From: Chitinophagaceae bacterium UBA1953
GTDB lineage: Bacteria; Bacteroidota; Bacteroidia; Chitinophagales; Chitinophagaceae
Reading direction: 5' to 3'
Assembly: GCA_002336115.1 (NCBI GenBank)
Contig: DDEN01000057.1
Location: 241,206 to 305,205, forward strand
Length of the DNA stretch: 64,000 nt
Shown here: in pieces, positions 31,090 to 39,176 of the stretch
How the letters are laid out: every line of letters starts with the position of its first letter
How positions within the stretch are numbered: position 1 is the stretch's first letter
The notes under the pieces: generated by a model
The model's input: only the letters and a program-made list of their open reading frames with translations
Told to the model about the DNA's origin: nothing
Database searches by the model: none
Program-made: the position numbers and the translations under genes

Positions 31090-32655
31090 ATGGAACCTAC
31101 AATTTTATATCTCATTATAGGAGCTGCTGCACTCATCATTGGACTGATTGCAGGCCGGTTTATCTTCGCCAAAAACACAAAAAAACAGGTTGAAGAAGCT
31201 GAATTACAGGCGCAAACAATTATTAAAGAAGCTGAATTAAGAGCCGAAACTGTTAGAAAAGAAAAAGAACTTGAGGCCAAAGAAAAATTCGTTCAGCTCA
31301 AATCCGAATACGACAGGGAAATTAATGAACGTAACCGGAAAATGAGTGAAAGCGAAAACAGAACACGCCAGAAAGAGCAGTCCATCAATCAAAAAGAAGC
31401 CAACCTTGATAAGCAAATGAAGGAAAATGAAGCGATCAAGGAAAACCTGAACAGGCAGATTGAGGTTGTAAACATGAAAAGAACCGAACTGGAAAAACAC
31501 CAGGAAGAACATATTCGCCGCTTAGAAAAAATTGCAGGCCTGAGTGCTGAAGAGGCCAAAAATCAATTGGTTGAAAGCCTGAAGCAGGAAGCACAGACCA
31601 AGGCATTGGCACTTCAGCAGGAAATTATTGAAGATGCCAAACAAAAGGCAAATAAAGAAGCCCGTAAAATTGTAATTCAGTCTATTCAGCGTACTGCTGC
31701 CGAACAGACAATTGAAAATACAGTTACCGTTTTCAACCTTGAAAGCGACGAAATAAAAGGTCAGATCATTGGTCGTGAAGGCCGTAACATCCGTGCAATT
31801 GAAGCAGCAACAGGTGTTGACCTGATTGTTGATGACACGCCTGAAGCAATCCTTCTTTCGTCGTTTGATCCGCTACGTCGTGAAGTTGCCCGTTTGAGTC
31901 TTCAGCGCTTGGTTGCTGATGGACGTATCCACCCGGCCCGTATTGAAGAAGTGGTTGAAAAAACCCGTAAGCAATTAGACGAGCAGGTAATGGAAATAGG
32001 CGAACGTACAGTAATTGAACTTGGTATTCATGGAATGCACAAGGAACTGATCAGAATGGTGGGAAGAATGCGTTTTCGCTCTTCTTATGGTCAGAACCTG
32101 CTTATGCACAGCCGTGAAACAGCCAATCTCTGCGCCATCATGGCATCTGAATTAGGAATGAACCCTAAACTGGCTAAACGTGCCGGTTTATTACATGATA
32201 TAGGTAAAGTGCCCGATGAAGAAACTGAACTAAGCCATGCATTATTAGGTGCTAAACTCGCTGAAAAATATGGTGAAAATCCCGCTGTAGTAAATGCCAT
32301 TGGAGCGCACCACGATGAAATGGAGATGCAATACGTTATTTCCCCGATTGTACAAGCCTGCGACGCTATTAGTGGAGCAAGACCCGGTGCCAGAAGGGAA
32401 ATTATGCAGCAATACCTTCAGCGTATTAAAGACCTTGAGAACCTTGCGATGGGTTATCCCGGAGTTGAAAAAGCCTACGCTATTCAGGCTGGCCGTGAAC
32501 TGAGGGTGATTGTTGAAGCTGAAAAGGTAACTGATTCTGAATCGGATAAGCTGAGTTTTGAAATGGCTCAGAAAATCCAGACTGAAATGGTTTATCCCGG
32601 ACAGATCAAGGTGACTGTTATCAGAGAAAAAAGAGCTATAAACGTGGCCAGGTAA
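31090..32655 (+). CDS. rny: Ribonuclease Y
   Basis: A 521-aa membrane-anchored endoribonuclease that starts mRNA decay. One N-terminal helix (about 5-24) is followed by a long coiled coil (about 30-205), the KH RNA-binding domain with IIGREGRN at 226-233, and the HD phosphohydrolase domain with GLLHDIGK (HD at 369-370). All catalytic elements are intact. It is preceded by its own promoter box and followed 111 bases later by rplS with a separate promoter. Length is usual for the family. Confidence 0.95.
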   Translation: MEPTILYLIIGAAALIIGLIAGRFIFAKNTKKQVEEAELQAQTIIKEAELRAETVRKEKELEAKEKFVQLKSEYDREINERNRKMSESENRTRQKEQSINQKEANLDKQMKENEAIKENLNRQIEVVNMKRTELEKHQEEHIRRLEKIAGLSAEEAKNQLVESLKQEAQTKALALQQEIIEDAKQKANKEARKIVIQSIQRTAAEQTIENTVTVFNLESDEIKGQIIGREGRNIRAIEAATGVDLIVDDTPEAILLSSFDPLRREVARLSLQRLVADGRIHPARIEEVVEKTRKQLDEQVMEIGERTVIELGIHGMHKELIRMVGRMRFRSSYGQNLLMHSRETANLCAIMASELGMNPKLAKRAGLLHDIGKVPDEETELSHALLGAKLAEKYGENPAVVNAIGAHHDEMEMQYVISPIVQACDAISGARPGARREIMQQYLQRIKDLENLAMGYPGVEKAYAIQAGRELRVIVEAEKVTDSESDKLSFEMAQKIQTEMVYPGQIKVTVIREKRAINVAR

Positions 32656-32710
32656 GCTAAAAACAAGGTTATACTTGAATATTTTGACTGTTTTAAAAAA
32701 ACTTTCGATT

Positions 32711-32738
32711 TTCAAACTTTAACTTTCAACTTTTTCCC
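32711..32738. repeat. Heptamer array abutting the rplS -7 box
   Basis: Four 7-base units (TTCAAAC, TTTAACT, TTCAACT, TTTTCCC) run directly into TACCTTTG at 32739. The position corresponds to the -33 to -10 region of the rplS promoter. Confidence 0.65.
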
Positions 32739-32746
32739 TACCTTTG
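32739..32746 (+). promoter_or_regulatory. -7 box TACCTTTG of rplS
   Basis: Exact TAnnTTTG match 20 bases before the rplS ATG, immediately after a heptamer array. Confidence 0.65.
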
Positions 32747-32766
32747 CCGTCCTAAAATTTTGAGTT

Positions 32767-33120
32767 ATGAACGCCGCTGTTGCATTTATACATGAACAAT
32801 TAACTGCTAAAAAGGAGTATCCTAAATTTAAAGCAGGAGATAATGTTACCGTACACTACAAAATCATTGAAGGCGGTAAAGAGCGTATTCAGAGCTTCCG
32901 TGGCGATGTAATTAAGAAGCAGGGCCAGGGTGCTACAGCCACTTTCACTGTTCGTAAAATTTCCGATGGTGTTGGTGTTGAACGTACATTCCCTTTCAAT
33001 TCACCCAATGTTGATTCAGTTGAACTGAATAAAGTGGGTAAAGTAAGCCGTGCAAAACTCTTCTACCTTCGTGAAAGAAGCGGTAAGAGTGCCCGTATTA
33101 AAGAAAAGCGCATGAAATAA
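32767..33120 (+). CDS. rplS: 50S ribosomal protein L19
   Basis: A 117-aa L19, which sits at the 30S-50S interface. Landmarks are FKAGDNVTVHYKIIEGGKER near 20-39, FRGDVIKKQGQGATATFTVRK near 43-63, the VGVERTFPFNSPNVDSVEL segment and the basic C-terminus RSGKSARIKEKRMK. It is transcribed alone from a TACCTTTG promoter and ends at a 13-bp hairpin terminator. Confidence 0.96.
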   Translation: MNAAVAFIHEQLTAKKEYPKFKAGDNVTVHYKIIEGGKERIQSFRGDVIKKQGQGATATFTVRKISDGVGVERTFPFNSPNVDSVELNKVGKVSRAKLFYLRERSGKSARIKEKRMK

Positions 33121-33140
33121 GCTGTTTCAGCAATATTTTT

Positions 33141-33171
33141 ATAAAGGGGAAAGAAAAACTTTCCCCTTTAT
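33141..33171 (+). terminator. Terminator of rplS
   Basis: ATAAAGGGGAAAG and CTTTCCCCTTTAT pair over 13 bases around AAAAA, 20 bases after the rplS stop; the symmetric T/A content could serve both strands. Confidence 0.85.
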
Positions 33172-33284
33172 ACTTTACTGGTATAATTTTCGTTGTATAT
33201 TTATCACCTAATAACAGAATTTCAACAGTACTAAATCCATACCTGCGAAGCAATTTTACTCTTAATTAAATAATTTGTTCCGGT

Positions 33285-33410
33285 ATGAAAAAAGTATTGT
33301 TCGCACTTGCAGTTATTGCATTTTTGTTAGTGTCTTGTAATCATGGCATCACTCCTTATCAGGCTGCCAATGGAAAAGCTGGCAAATGCGGCAGAAATTA
33401 CATTCGCTGA
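33285..33410 (+). CDS. 41-aa mini-lipoprotein
   Basis: A tiny lipoprotein: the N-terminus MKKVLFALAVIAFLLVSC places the lipid cysteine at residue 18, leaving a mature part of 24 residues that contains Cys35 and ends CGRNYIR. It is flanked by two good terminators (rplS before it, its own after it), which argues for an independent transcript. The function is unknown. I recall similarly short lipoproteins with a CGR-type ending in this phylum but cannot name a family. Confidence 0.7.
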   Translation: MKKVLFALAVIAFLLVSCNHGITPYQAANGKAGKCGRNYIR

Positions 33411-33434
33411 TAATAGTTTTTAGCTAAATAATTC

Positions 33435-33463
33435 AAAAACCTTCCCAATGGAAGGTTTTTTTT
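33435..33463 (+). terminator. Terminator after the mini-lipoprotein gene
   Basis: AAAAACCTTCC and GGAAGGTTTTT pair over 11 bases around CAAT and continue into TTT, 24 bases after the stop codon. Confidence 0.85.
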
Positions 33464-33500
33464 ATAAAAATCTTTCTTCTCCCCGCTTGTAAAATAACTT

Positions 33501-33508
33501 TACCTTTG
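33501..33508 (+). promoter_or_regulatory. -7 box TACCTTTG of tatA
   Basis: Exact TAnnTTTG match 19 bases before the tatA ATG at 33528. Confidence 0.6.
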
Positions 33509-33527
33509 TTATCCAAAATTTCTGAAC

Positions 33528-33737
33528 ATGAATTTTCAGCCCATACTACTTGGTGTACTTGGTACTCAGGAAATTATTCTGATAGTAATTGCAATACTTA
33601 TCCTTTTCGGAGGTCGTAAAATTCCTGAACTGATGAAGGGATTAGGAAAAGGCATCCGTGAGTTTAACGATGCAAAAAACAATGTGCGTAAAGAGATCGA
33701 AGAAAGCACAAACGATACAAATCAGCAGACCAAATAA
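33528..33737 (+). CDS. tatA: Sec-independent protein translocase TatA
   Basis: A 69-aa TatA/E subunit that forms the pore of the twin-arginine pathway. A single helix at about 13-28 is followed by the hinge FGGRKIPELMKGLGKGIREF (27-46), the amphipathic helix, and a short charged tail. It has its own promoter box. gatA follows after 51 bases and may be read through. TatC is not in the window. Confidence 0.92.
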   Translation: MNFQPILLGVLGTQEIILIVIAILILFGGRKIPELMKGLGKGIREFNDAKNNVRKEIEESTNDTNQQTK

Positions 33738-33788
33738 ACCGGTTCAAAACAAAACTATTTCTTTTTCTAACTGAAGCTGTTCAGCTAT

Positions 33789-35234
33789 TTGTATCCGTTT
33801 AAAACCATAAAAGAATATCACGAAAGCTTATTGTTAAATAAAACTTCCTGTAGAAATGCAGTTGAGTTTTATTTGTCGCAAATAAGCACACAAGCGCATT
33901 TAAATGCACTTGTGCATACTTATGCCAATGAAGCATTAGCCCAGGCCGATGTTCTCGATGCAGAAAGGAAATCAGGTGCAACCATAGGAAAACTTCACGG
34001 AGTTGTAGTTACCATCAAGGATGTTATTTCGTATAAAAATCATCCGGTTTCAGCAGCATCAAACATCCTGAAAGGATTTCATTCCATTTATAATTCTACC
34101 GCTGTAGAAAGATTGCTTGCTGAAGGTGCAATTATCATCGGTTCAAATAACTGTGATGAATTTGCAATGGGCAGCAGCAATGAAAACTCTGCTTACGGAG
34201 TAACCAGGAATATGATTGATGAAAATCTTGTTCCAGGTGGTTCATCAGGAGGTTCGGCTGTGGCAGTACAGGCTAACCTTTGCATGGTTAGTTTGGGAAG
34301 TGATACAGGCGGATCAGTTCGTCAACCTGCAGATTTTTGCGGAATTGTTGGGATGAAACCAACTTACGGACGCATCAGCCGCCACGGACTCATTGCATAT
34401 GGTTCAAGTTTTGATCAAATAGGTGTGCTTGCACGTAACGTTGAAGACGCAGCATTGGTATTATCTGTAATTGCAGGTGCCGATGATTTTGACAGTACAG
34501 TCTCCTCATTACCTGTTCCTGATTATTATTCAGCTATTCATCAGCCTGCTGATAAAAAACCTGTAGTTGGTTATTTCAGGCAAACACTTCAGCACGAAGG
34601 GCTGGATGAAGAAATAAAAGCATCCCACTTTTATTTTATCGATCAGTTAAAGACTGATGGATATGAAGTGAAGGAACTTGATTTTGATCTGATAGACTAT
34701 ATCGTTCCTGCATATTATATTCTTACTACTGCTGAAGCAAGCAGTAATCTTTCGAGATATGATGGGATCCGTTACGGACATCAATCTCAACCCATCAAAC
34801 AAGAATTAACAGAATTTTACTCTGCTAACCGTTCCAGTGGTTTTGGCAAGGAAGTTCAGCGCCGTATTATGTTGGGCACATTTGTTCTCAGCGCCGGTTA
34901 CTATGATGCCTATTACACCAAAGCACAACAGGTTCGCCGTAAATTATACGAACAAATAAAACTGGTATTCAGCGAAATAGATGTTTTAATTATGCCGGTA
35001 TCTCCAACCACTGCCTTCAGAATCGGCGAAAAAAGCAATAACCCGGTTGAGATGTATATTGCTGATATCTACACTGTTTTTGCTAACCTGGTTGGTATTC
35101 CTGCGCTTTCAATTCCGCTGTTTCAACACAGTAATGGACTTCCATTTGGCCCTCAGTTAATGACAAAGCATTTTGATGAACTATCTTTGCTTCGTCTTGG
35201 AAATGACTGGATGAAAACTTACAAGACCAATTAA
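33789..35234 (+). CDS. gatA: Glutamyl/aspartyl-tRNA amidotransferase subunit A (TTG start)
   Basis: A 481-aa amidase that releases ammonia from glutamine to convert misacylated Glu-tRNA-Gln or Asp-tRNA-Asn. The Ser-cisSer-Lys triad is visible: Lys77 (VTIKDVI), Ser152 (PGGSSGGSAVAV) and Ser176 (GSDTGGSVRQP). The frame has no ATG before the catalytic lysine; an in-frame TAA at 33768-33770 limits the start, and TTG at 33789 gives the conserved N-terminus YPFKTIKEYHESLL. GatB and GatC genes are not in the window. The transglycosylase gene follows after 7 bases. Confidence 0.92.
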   Translation: MYPFKTIKEYHESLLLNKTSCRNAVEFYLSQISTQAHLNALVHTYANEALAQADVLDAERKSGATIGKLHGVVVTIKDVISYKNHPVSAASNILKGFHSIYNSTAVERLLAEGAIIIGSNNCDEFAMGSSNENSAYGVTRNMIDENLVPGGSSGGSAVAVQANLCMVSLGSDTGGSVRQPADFCGIVGMKPTYGRISRHGLIAYGSSFDQIGVLARNVEDAALVLSVIAGADDFDSTVSSLPVPDYYSAIHQPADKKPVVGYFRQTLQHEGLDEEIKASHFYFIDQLKTDGYEVKELDFDLIDYIVPAYYILTTAEASSNLSRYDGIRYGHQSQPIKQELTEFYSANRSSGFGKEVQRRIMLGTFVLSAGYYDAYYTKAQQVRRKLYEQIKLVFSEIDVLIMPVSPTTAFRIGEKSNNPVEMYIADIYTVFANLVGIPALSIPLFQHSNGLPFGPQLMTKHFDELSLLRLGNDWMKTYKTN

Positions 35235-35241
35235 TTGGTTG

Positions 35242-36318
35242 ATGAAGCATTACTTATTACTTATATTGTTTTTTCTTTCAACAGGTTTCTTATTTGCGCA
35301 ACCAAATGGAAACAGCACCACTTCTATTGATACAAATACAACATTAAATGCTGATGTAAGTAAATATGGCTTCAAAAACCTTTTTGTAAATAAAGAATAT
35401 AACGATGCTCTTCCTTACGATGGACAGATAAACCCACAAGCTTGGGGCTTTATACAGGATTATTTAGGCGTACATGGCAAAAGTCTCAATAAAATGAAAA
35501 GCTGGGGAGTTCCTTACTTTACATTAATTGACAATGTGCTGATGCAATATGGCCTTCCACATGAATTAAAATATTTAGCAGTTATTGAATCTGGGTTAAA
35601 CACAAACGCAACCAGTTGGGTTGGCGCAAGAGGCCCCTGGCAATTTATGCCTTATACAGCCAAAGAATACGGGCTGAATGTAAACGCATGGATTGATGAA
35701 CGCACAGATTATTTCCGCAGTACACATGCCGCAGCAAAATATCTTACAACGTTGTACAACGACCTGCATGACTGGCTGCTTGTTATTGCTGCATATAACG
35801 GAGGGCCTGGACGTGTTTATTCAGCAATAAAGAAAAGTGGAAGCAGGGATTTCTGGAAACTTCAATATTATTTACCCGCTGAAAGTCGCACACACGTAAA
35901 AAAATTCATTGCTACTCATTATATCATGGAAGGAAAAGGTGGCATAACAACCACCGTAAATAATGGACAGCAAAAAGCAGATGAATTTGCCCCTGAAAAA
36001 ACCGATCCGAATATTGAAGTACAGGCTATAGCGGGAAAATTCAGTTCCGTTGTAATGGCAAAAGATCTTACAATGGATTTGATTTACTTCAATAATCTTA
36101 ATCCCAATTTCGATGTTGTATTGGCGGGAAATAATGTATTTAACCTTCGTTTGCCTAAAGACAAAATGAAGATTTTTAATGCTACCCGTTACAATATTTT
36201 AAGTGAAAGCGTTCAATTGCTGATTCGCTTTTATGGTGAAGATGGAATAAAAGAAGTTTACCCAAAGGTTTCGGAGTTGCCGGAAATAAAAAAGACAGCT
36301 CCTAAAAAAAGAAGCTGA
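35242..36318 (+). CDS. mltD: Membrane-bound lytic murein transglycosylase (MltD-like)
   Basis: A 358-aa exported enzyme that cleaves the glycan strand of peptidoglycan. A signal peptide covers residues 1-20 (ending LFAQ). The SLT domain begins near 93; the catalytic glutamate is Glu116 in LAVIESGLN, followed by GARGPWQFMPYTAKEYGL and AAYNGGPGRVYSAI. A weak LysM-like region (about 255-305) may bind peptidoglycan. I start at the ATG at 35242; the TTG one codon earlier is less likely. It begins 7 bases after gatA, so the two are co-transcribed. Confidence 0.9.
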   Translation: MKHYLLLILFFLSTGFLFAQPNGNSTTSIDTNTTLNADVSKYGFKNLFVNKEYNDALPYDGQINPQAWGFIQDYLGVHGKSLNKMKSWGVPYFTLIDNVLMQYGLPHELKYLAVIESGLNTNATSWVGARGPWQFMPYTAKEYGLNVNAWIDERTDYFRSTHAAAKYLTTLYNDLHDWLLVIAAYNGGPGRVYSAIKKSGSRDFWKLQYYLPAESRTHVKKFIATHYIMEGKGGITTTVNNGQQKADEFAPEKTDPNIEVQAIAGKFSSVVMAKDLTMDLIYFNNLNPNFDVVLAGNNVFNLRLPKDKMKIFNATRYNILSESVQLLIRFYGEDGIKEVYPKVSELPEIKKTAPKKRS

Positions 36319-36372
36319 TTTTCTTTATTCACGATAATAGAGAAATAGATACAATTGGAACTGAATCTGCCT

Positions 36373-38907
36373 TTAGTATTTAACAAAACTTGTTGTTTGC
36401 ACTAACCCTTTATTATCAGTAGCGATAATTTTATACACTCCTTTTGAAAAAGCTGATACATTAATGCTATGAACACCACTTGATATTATTTTATTATAAA
36501 ATACCCTACCTGTCATATCAATAATTGTCAAATTCAGGTTATCGCTTTGAATAGTTACATTCAGATTGTCAGTAATTGTACTTGACAAAAGGCGTAGCAG
36601 TAAATTATTCTGTTTGAATTGAAATTTTTTAATTTCAGAAAACTTCATCTTCCCATCCAGATCGACCAGTTTTATCCTATAATAATTAACAGATGATGGG
36701 GATGGCTGTGTGTGATAAAATGTATAATTAGTTTTTAGAGAACTGTTTCTAGCAGCATTTACTTTACCAACTGCCGTAAATACATTACCATCAAGCGAAT
36801 ACTCTATAGCAAAAAAATCGGTATTATCTTCCTGTAGTGTTGACCATTTTAATTCTGCCACATTTTGATTTTCAATAACATCAAATCCACCCCAAACAGC
36901 AGGTAAAGTTGCCTCTCCTTTTGTAACAGATACTGATTGCTGGCTGTATGTAATAGTATACCCAACTGGCAGACTTGCAGAACTGAATGACCCAGAGAAA
37001 TTTCCGGTTGTTGTCAAAATAACATATGTCTGATTTGGAACCGTCGGATTTTCTGTTACAACAACGTTGTTACCTGAAAGGTTAATATCTCCAGTCAAAT
37101 CCAATCTGTTATGCCCAGTACCAGCACCAGATCCATCGTATATTCCAATATTAATCTGAGAATTTTGTCCAGCAACAAGACCACCACTTACTGTCAGTAT
37201 ACCGGGAGAATTGCCTGGTTTAATAATTCCTGTATTTGTAACGGTACCACTAAAATTAAATGCTCCAACACCTTGCAAAGTTCCTGTATTCGTGAAATTC
37301 ACAGTATTGTTTGAAAAAGTATTCGTTGATAATTTCTTAAATGTTCCTGTATTGACAAATGCAACAGTACCACCACCATTTGTAAAACCTTTGTTGGATA
37401 CAAACGATTCATTAAGAAGACCATTGTTTGTAAATCTTGCCCCTGTCATTTGTATATCACCACCAGTACCAGCTGTACTCCAATTAAATGTTCCATTATT
37501 AGTAAGGTTTGCTGCAAGGGTTTTAGCGTTGTTACCTGTTACATTTATTATAGAACCGCTTTCGGTAATTGTTTTTATCGACAATGTTCCGCCCATCCAG
37601 TTGATTATTCCATTTAATTGTGCAGTGCCAGCACCACTGATACTTGCAGTATTTGTTAAGTTTGTTGTACCCTTTATCAGCAAATCCGTTCCAGGGCCAT
37701 CATTAATTGTTAGCCCTGCAGATGAAAGATGAAGAACTGCTCCGTTTTCTACAATCAACTGATCTGCACTCACTGCAACATCCATATCTATGCTGTCAGT
37801 ATTCGAAATCGCAATAAGCCCAACAGATACACTTGGCAATATACTTGTACTTGACCAGTTCTGTCCGTCAAACCGTTTCCAACTTGAAGTACTGCTCCAT
37901 TTTCCTCCGGCAGGTTTGGCAGCATTAGAACGGTAATCGCCTACATTGGGAGAAAAACTCGTTTCAGTTCGCTGTGATAATAATAACCATTCATACAGAT
38001 TAAGGCTATCCTGAGTTTTACCACTTCCTCTTACAGAAGAGCCGTTATTATTAAGTGCTACAGGAACTCCCCCATAATTGCAACCATTGTTACAAGAACC
38101 GGTTTTACCATAATAATTTGTAATCGGCCTGAAATTAGGATCATATGCTTTCCCCCATGTGGAGTGGCCAAGTGTTTGTATTACTGTAAGCTTATTGGCA
38201 GAGCTGGGGGCAGAAACGTTTGTACTATCATGGTATCTAACGTCAGTGTTGAGTAAATAATCCTGTTCACCAGCAATAGTCCAAATTCTTACTCCATATG
38301 TTGAACCATAACGTATACCAGCTTCAACCTGAACATCAGTATAACCATTGCTCGCATTAACACCAGCACTACTTGCTGTGGCCATTGCAGCGAAATTCTT
38401 AATAAATAAAGAATCTCTACTCCCAAAAGTTGAATAGGTCCCGCCTCCACCAGCAGAAAGGCCAACTAAATAAATGCGGCTTCGGTCAACCCTGTATTTA
38501 TTAATAATAGAAGGGAGAATATATTTCAGTTCTGTATAACTGTAACTCCATGAAGATGCCTGAGGCGAAACAACAATAAAACTATCTTGCTGACCAGTAC
38601 GTGGATTAACTGCAACTGGATCCCATCCATCAGCAATACGGCCAGATATAGCTCTTGGTGAAGCTGTATAAAGTTTTGACAAGTCTGTTGAAGTAGTCCC
38701 TGTTTCACCAGCACCATGTAAAGAAATTATCAAGGGATAATTTCTTGTAGTGCTGCTATAAGTCGAAGGCAACCACGTTAAGCCATATGTTAACGTACCA
38801 CCGCTATTAATTGGAAACTGATCGACGATTTGTCGACCCATGATCGTTTGAGCGTTAGTACATACCGTAAACAACAAGTATACACAAACAAATGCAAGAT
38901 TTTTCAT
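36373..38907 (-). CDS. T9SS-exported esterase-like protein with repeat region and C-terminal sorting domain
   Basis: An 844-aa secreted protein. Signal peptide 1-20 (TNAQ); an alpha/beta-hydrolase domain of the PHB-depolymerase/esterase type at about 25-310, with oxyanion segment HGAGETG (64-70), nucleophile elbow GLSAGG (Ser151) and a likely catalytic His in LGHSTWG near 247. Residues about 340-650 are Asn/Gly/Thr-rich strands of autotransporter-like repeats, with IKPGNSPGILTVSGG. The last about 80 residues (LLLRLLSSTITDNLNV ... GVYKIIATDNKG) are a type A sorting domain for type IX secretion. The substrate is probably a polyester or acylated polysaccharide, inferred only. Confidence 0.85.
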   Translation of the reverse strand: MKNLAFVCVYLLFTVCTNAQTIMGRQIVDQFPINSGGTLTYGLTWLPSTYSSTTRNYPLIISLHGAGETGTTSTDLSKLYTASPRAISGRIADGWDPVAVNPRTGQQDSFIVVSPQASSWSYSYTELKYILPSIINKYRVDRSRIYLVGLSAGGGGTYSTFGSRDSLFIKNFAAMATASSAGVNASNGYTDVQVEAGIRYGSTYGVRIWTIAGEQDYLLNTDVRYHDSTNVSAPSSANKLTVIQTLGHSTWGKAYDPNFRPITNYYGKTGSCNNGCNYGGVPVALNNNGSSVRGSGKTQDSLNLYEWLLLSQRTETSFSPNVGDYRSNAAKPAGGKWSSTSSWKRFDGQNWSSTSILPSVSVGLIAISNTDSIDMDVAVSADQLIVENGAVLHLSSAGLTINDGPGTDLLIKGTTNLTNTASISGAGTAQLNGIINWMGGTLSIKTITESGSIINVTGNNAKTLAANLTNNGTFNWSTAGTGGDIQMTGARFTNNGLLNESFVSNKGFTNGGGTVAFVNTGTFKKLSTNTFSNNTVNFTNTGTLQGVGAFNFSGTVTNTGIIKPGNSPGILTVSGGLVAGQNSQINIGIYDGSGAGTGHNRLDLTGDINLSGNNVVVTENPTVPNQTYVILTTTGNFSGSFSSASLPVGYTITYSQQSVSVTKGEATLPAVWGGFDVIENQNVAELKWSTLQEDNTDFFAIEYSLDGNVFTAVGKVNAARNSSLKTNYTFYHTQPSPSSVNYYRIKLVDLDGKMKFSEIKKFQFKQNNLLLRLLSSTITDNLNVTIQSDNLNLTIIDMTGRVFYNKIISSGVHSINVSAFSKGVYKIIATDNKGLVQTTSFVKY

Positions 38908-39176
38908 TAGGACACGGTTTGGATATGAATTTTAATAAATGTAAATGTCAAGAAAATACAATCAAATTTATAACTAACTACTTACTAATTTCAATAATTA
39001 ATTACTTATGTAAAGTACGTTGTAAGTGTTTCCCTTACCGCAATACTGGAATCGTATAAGTCCGAAATTGGAAAATAAGATAATTACGTAGTATTACTAT
39101 TGAACACTCAGCATATACTGAAAAGTTTCATTTAAAAAAATCATACAAAACACATTGTTCATACAACCTTTTAAAA

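Noticed and set aside
37211..37732. 173-codon plus-strand frame opposite the T9SS esterase gene
   Set aside because: Antisense shadow of the repeat region; the Val/Leu-rich pattern mirrors Asn/Gly/Thr codons.
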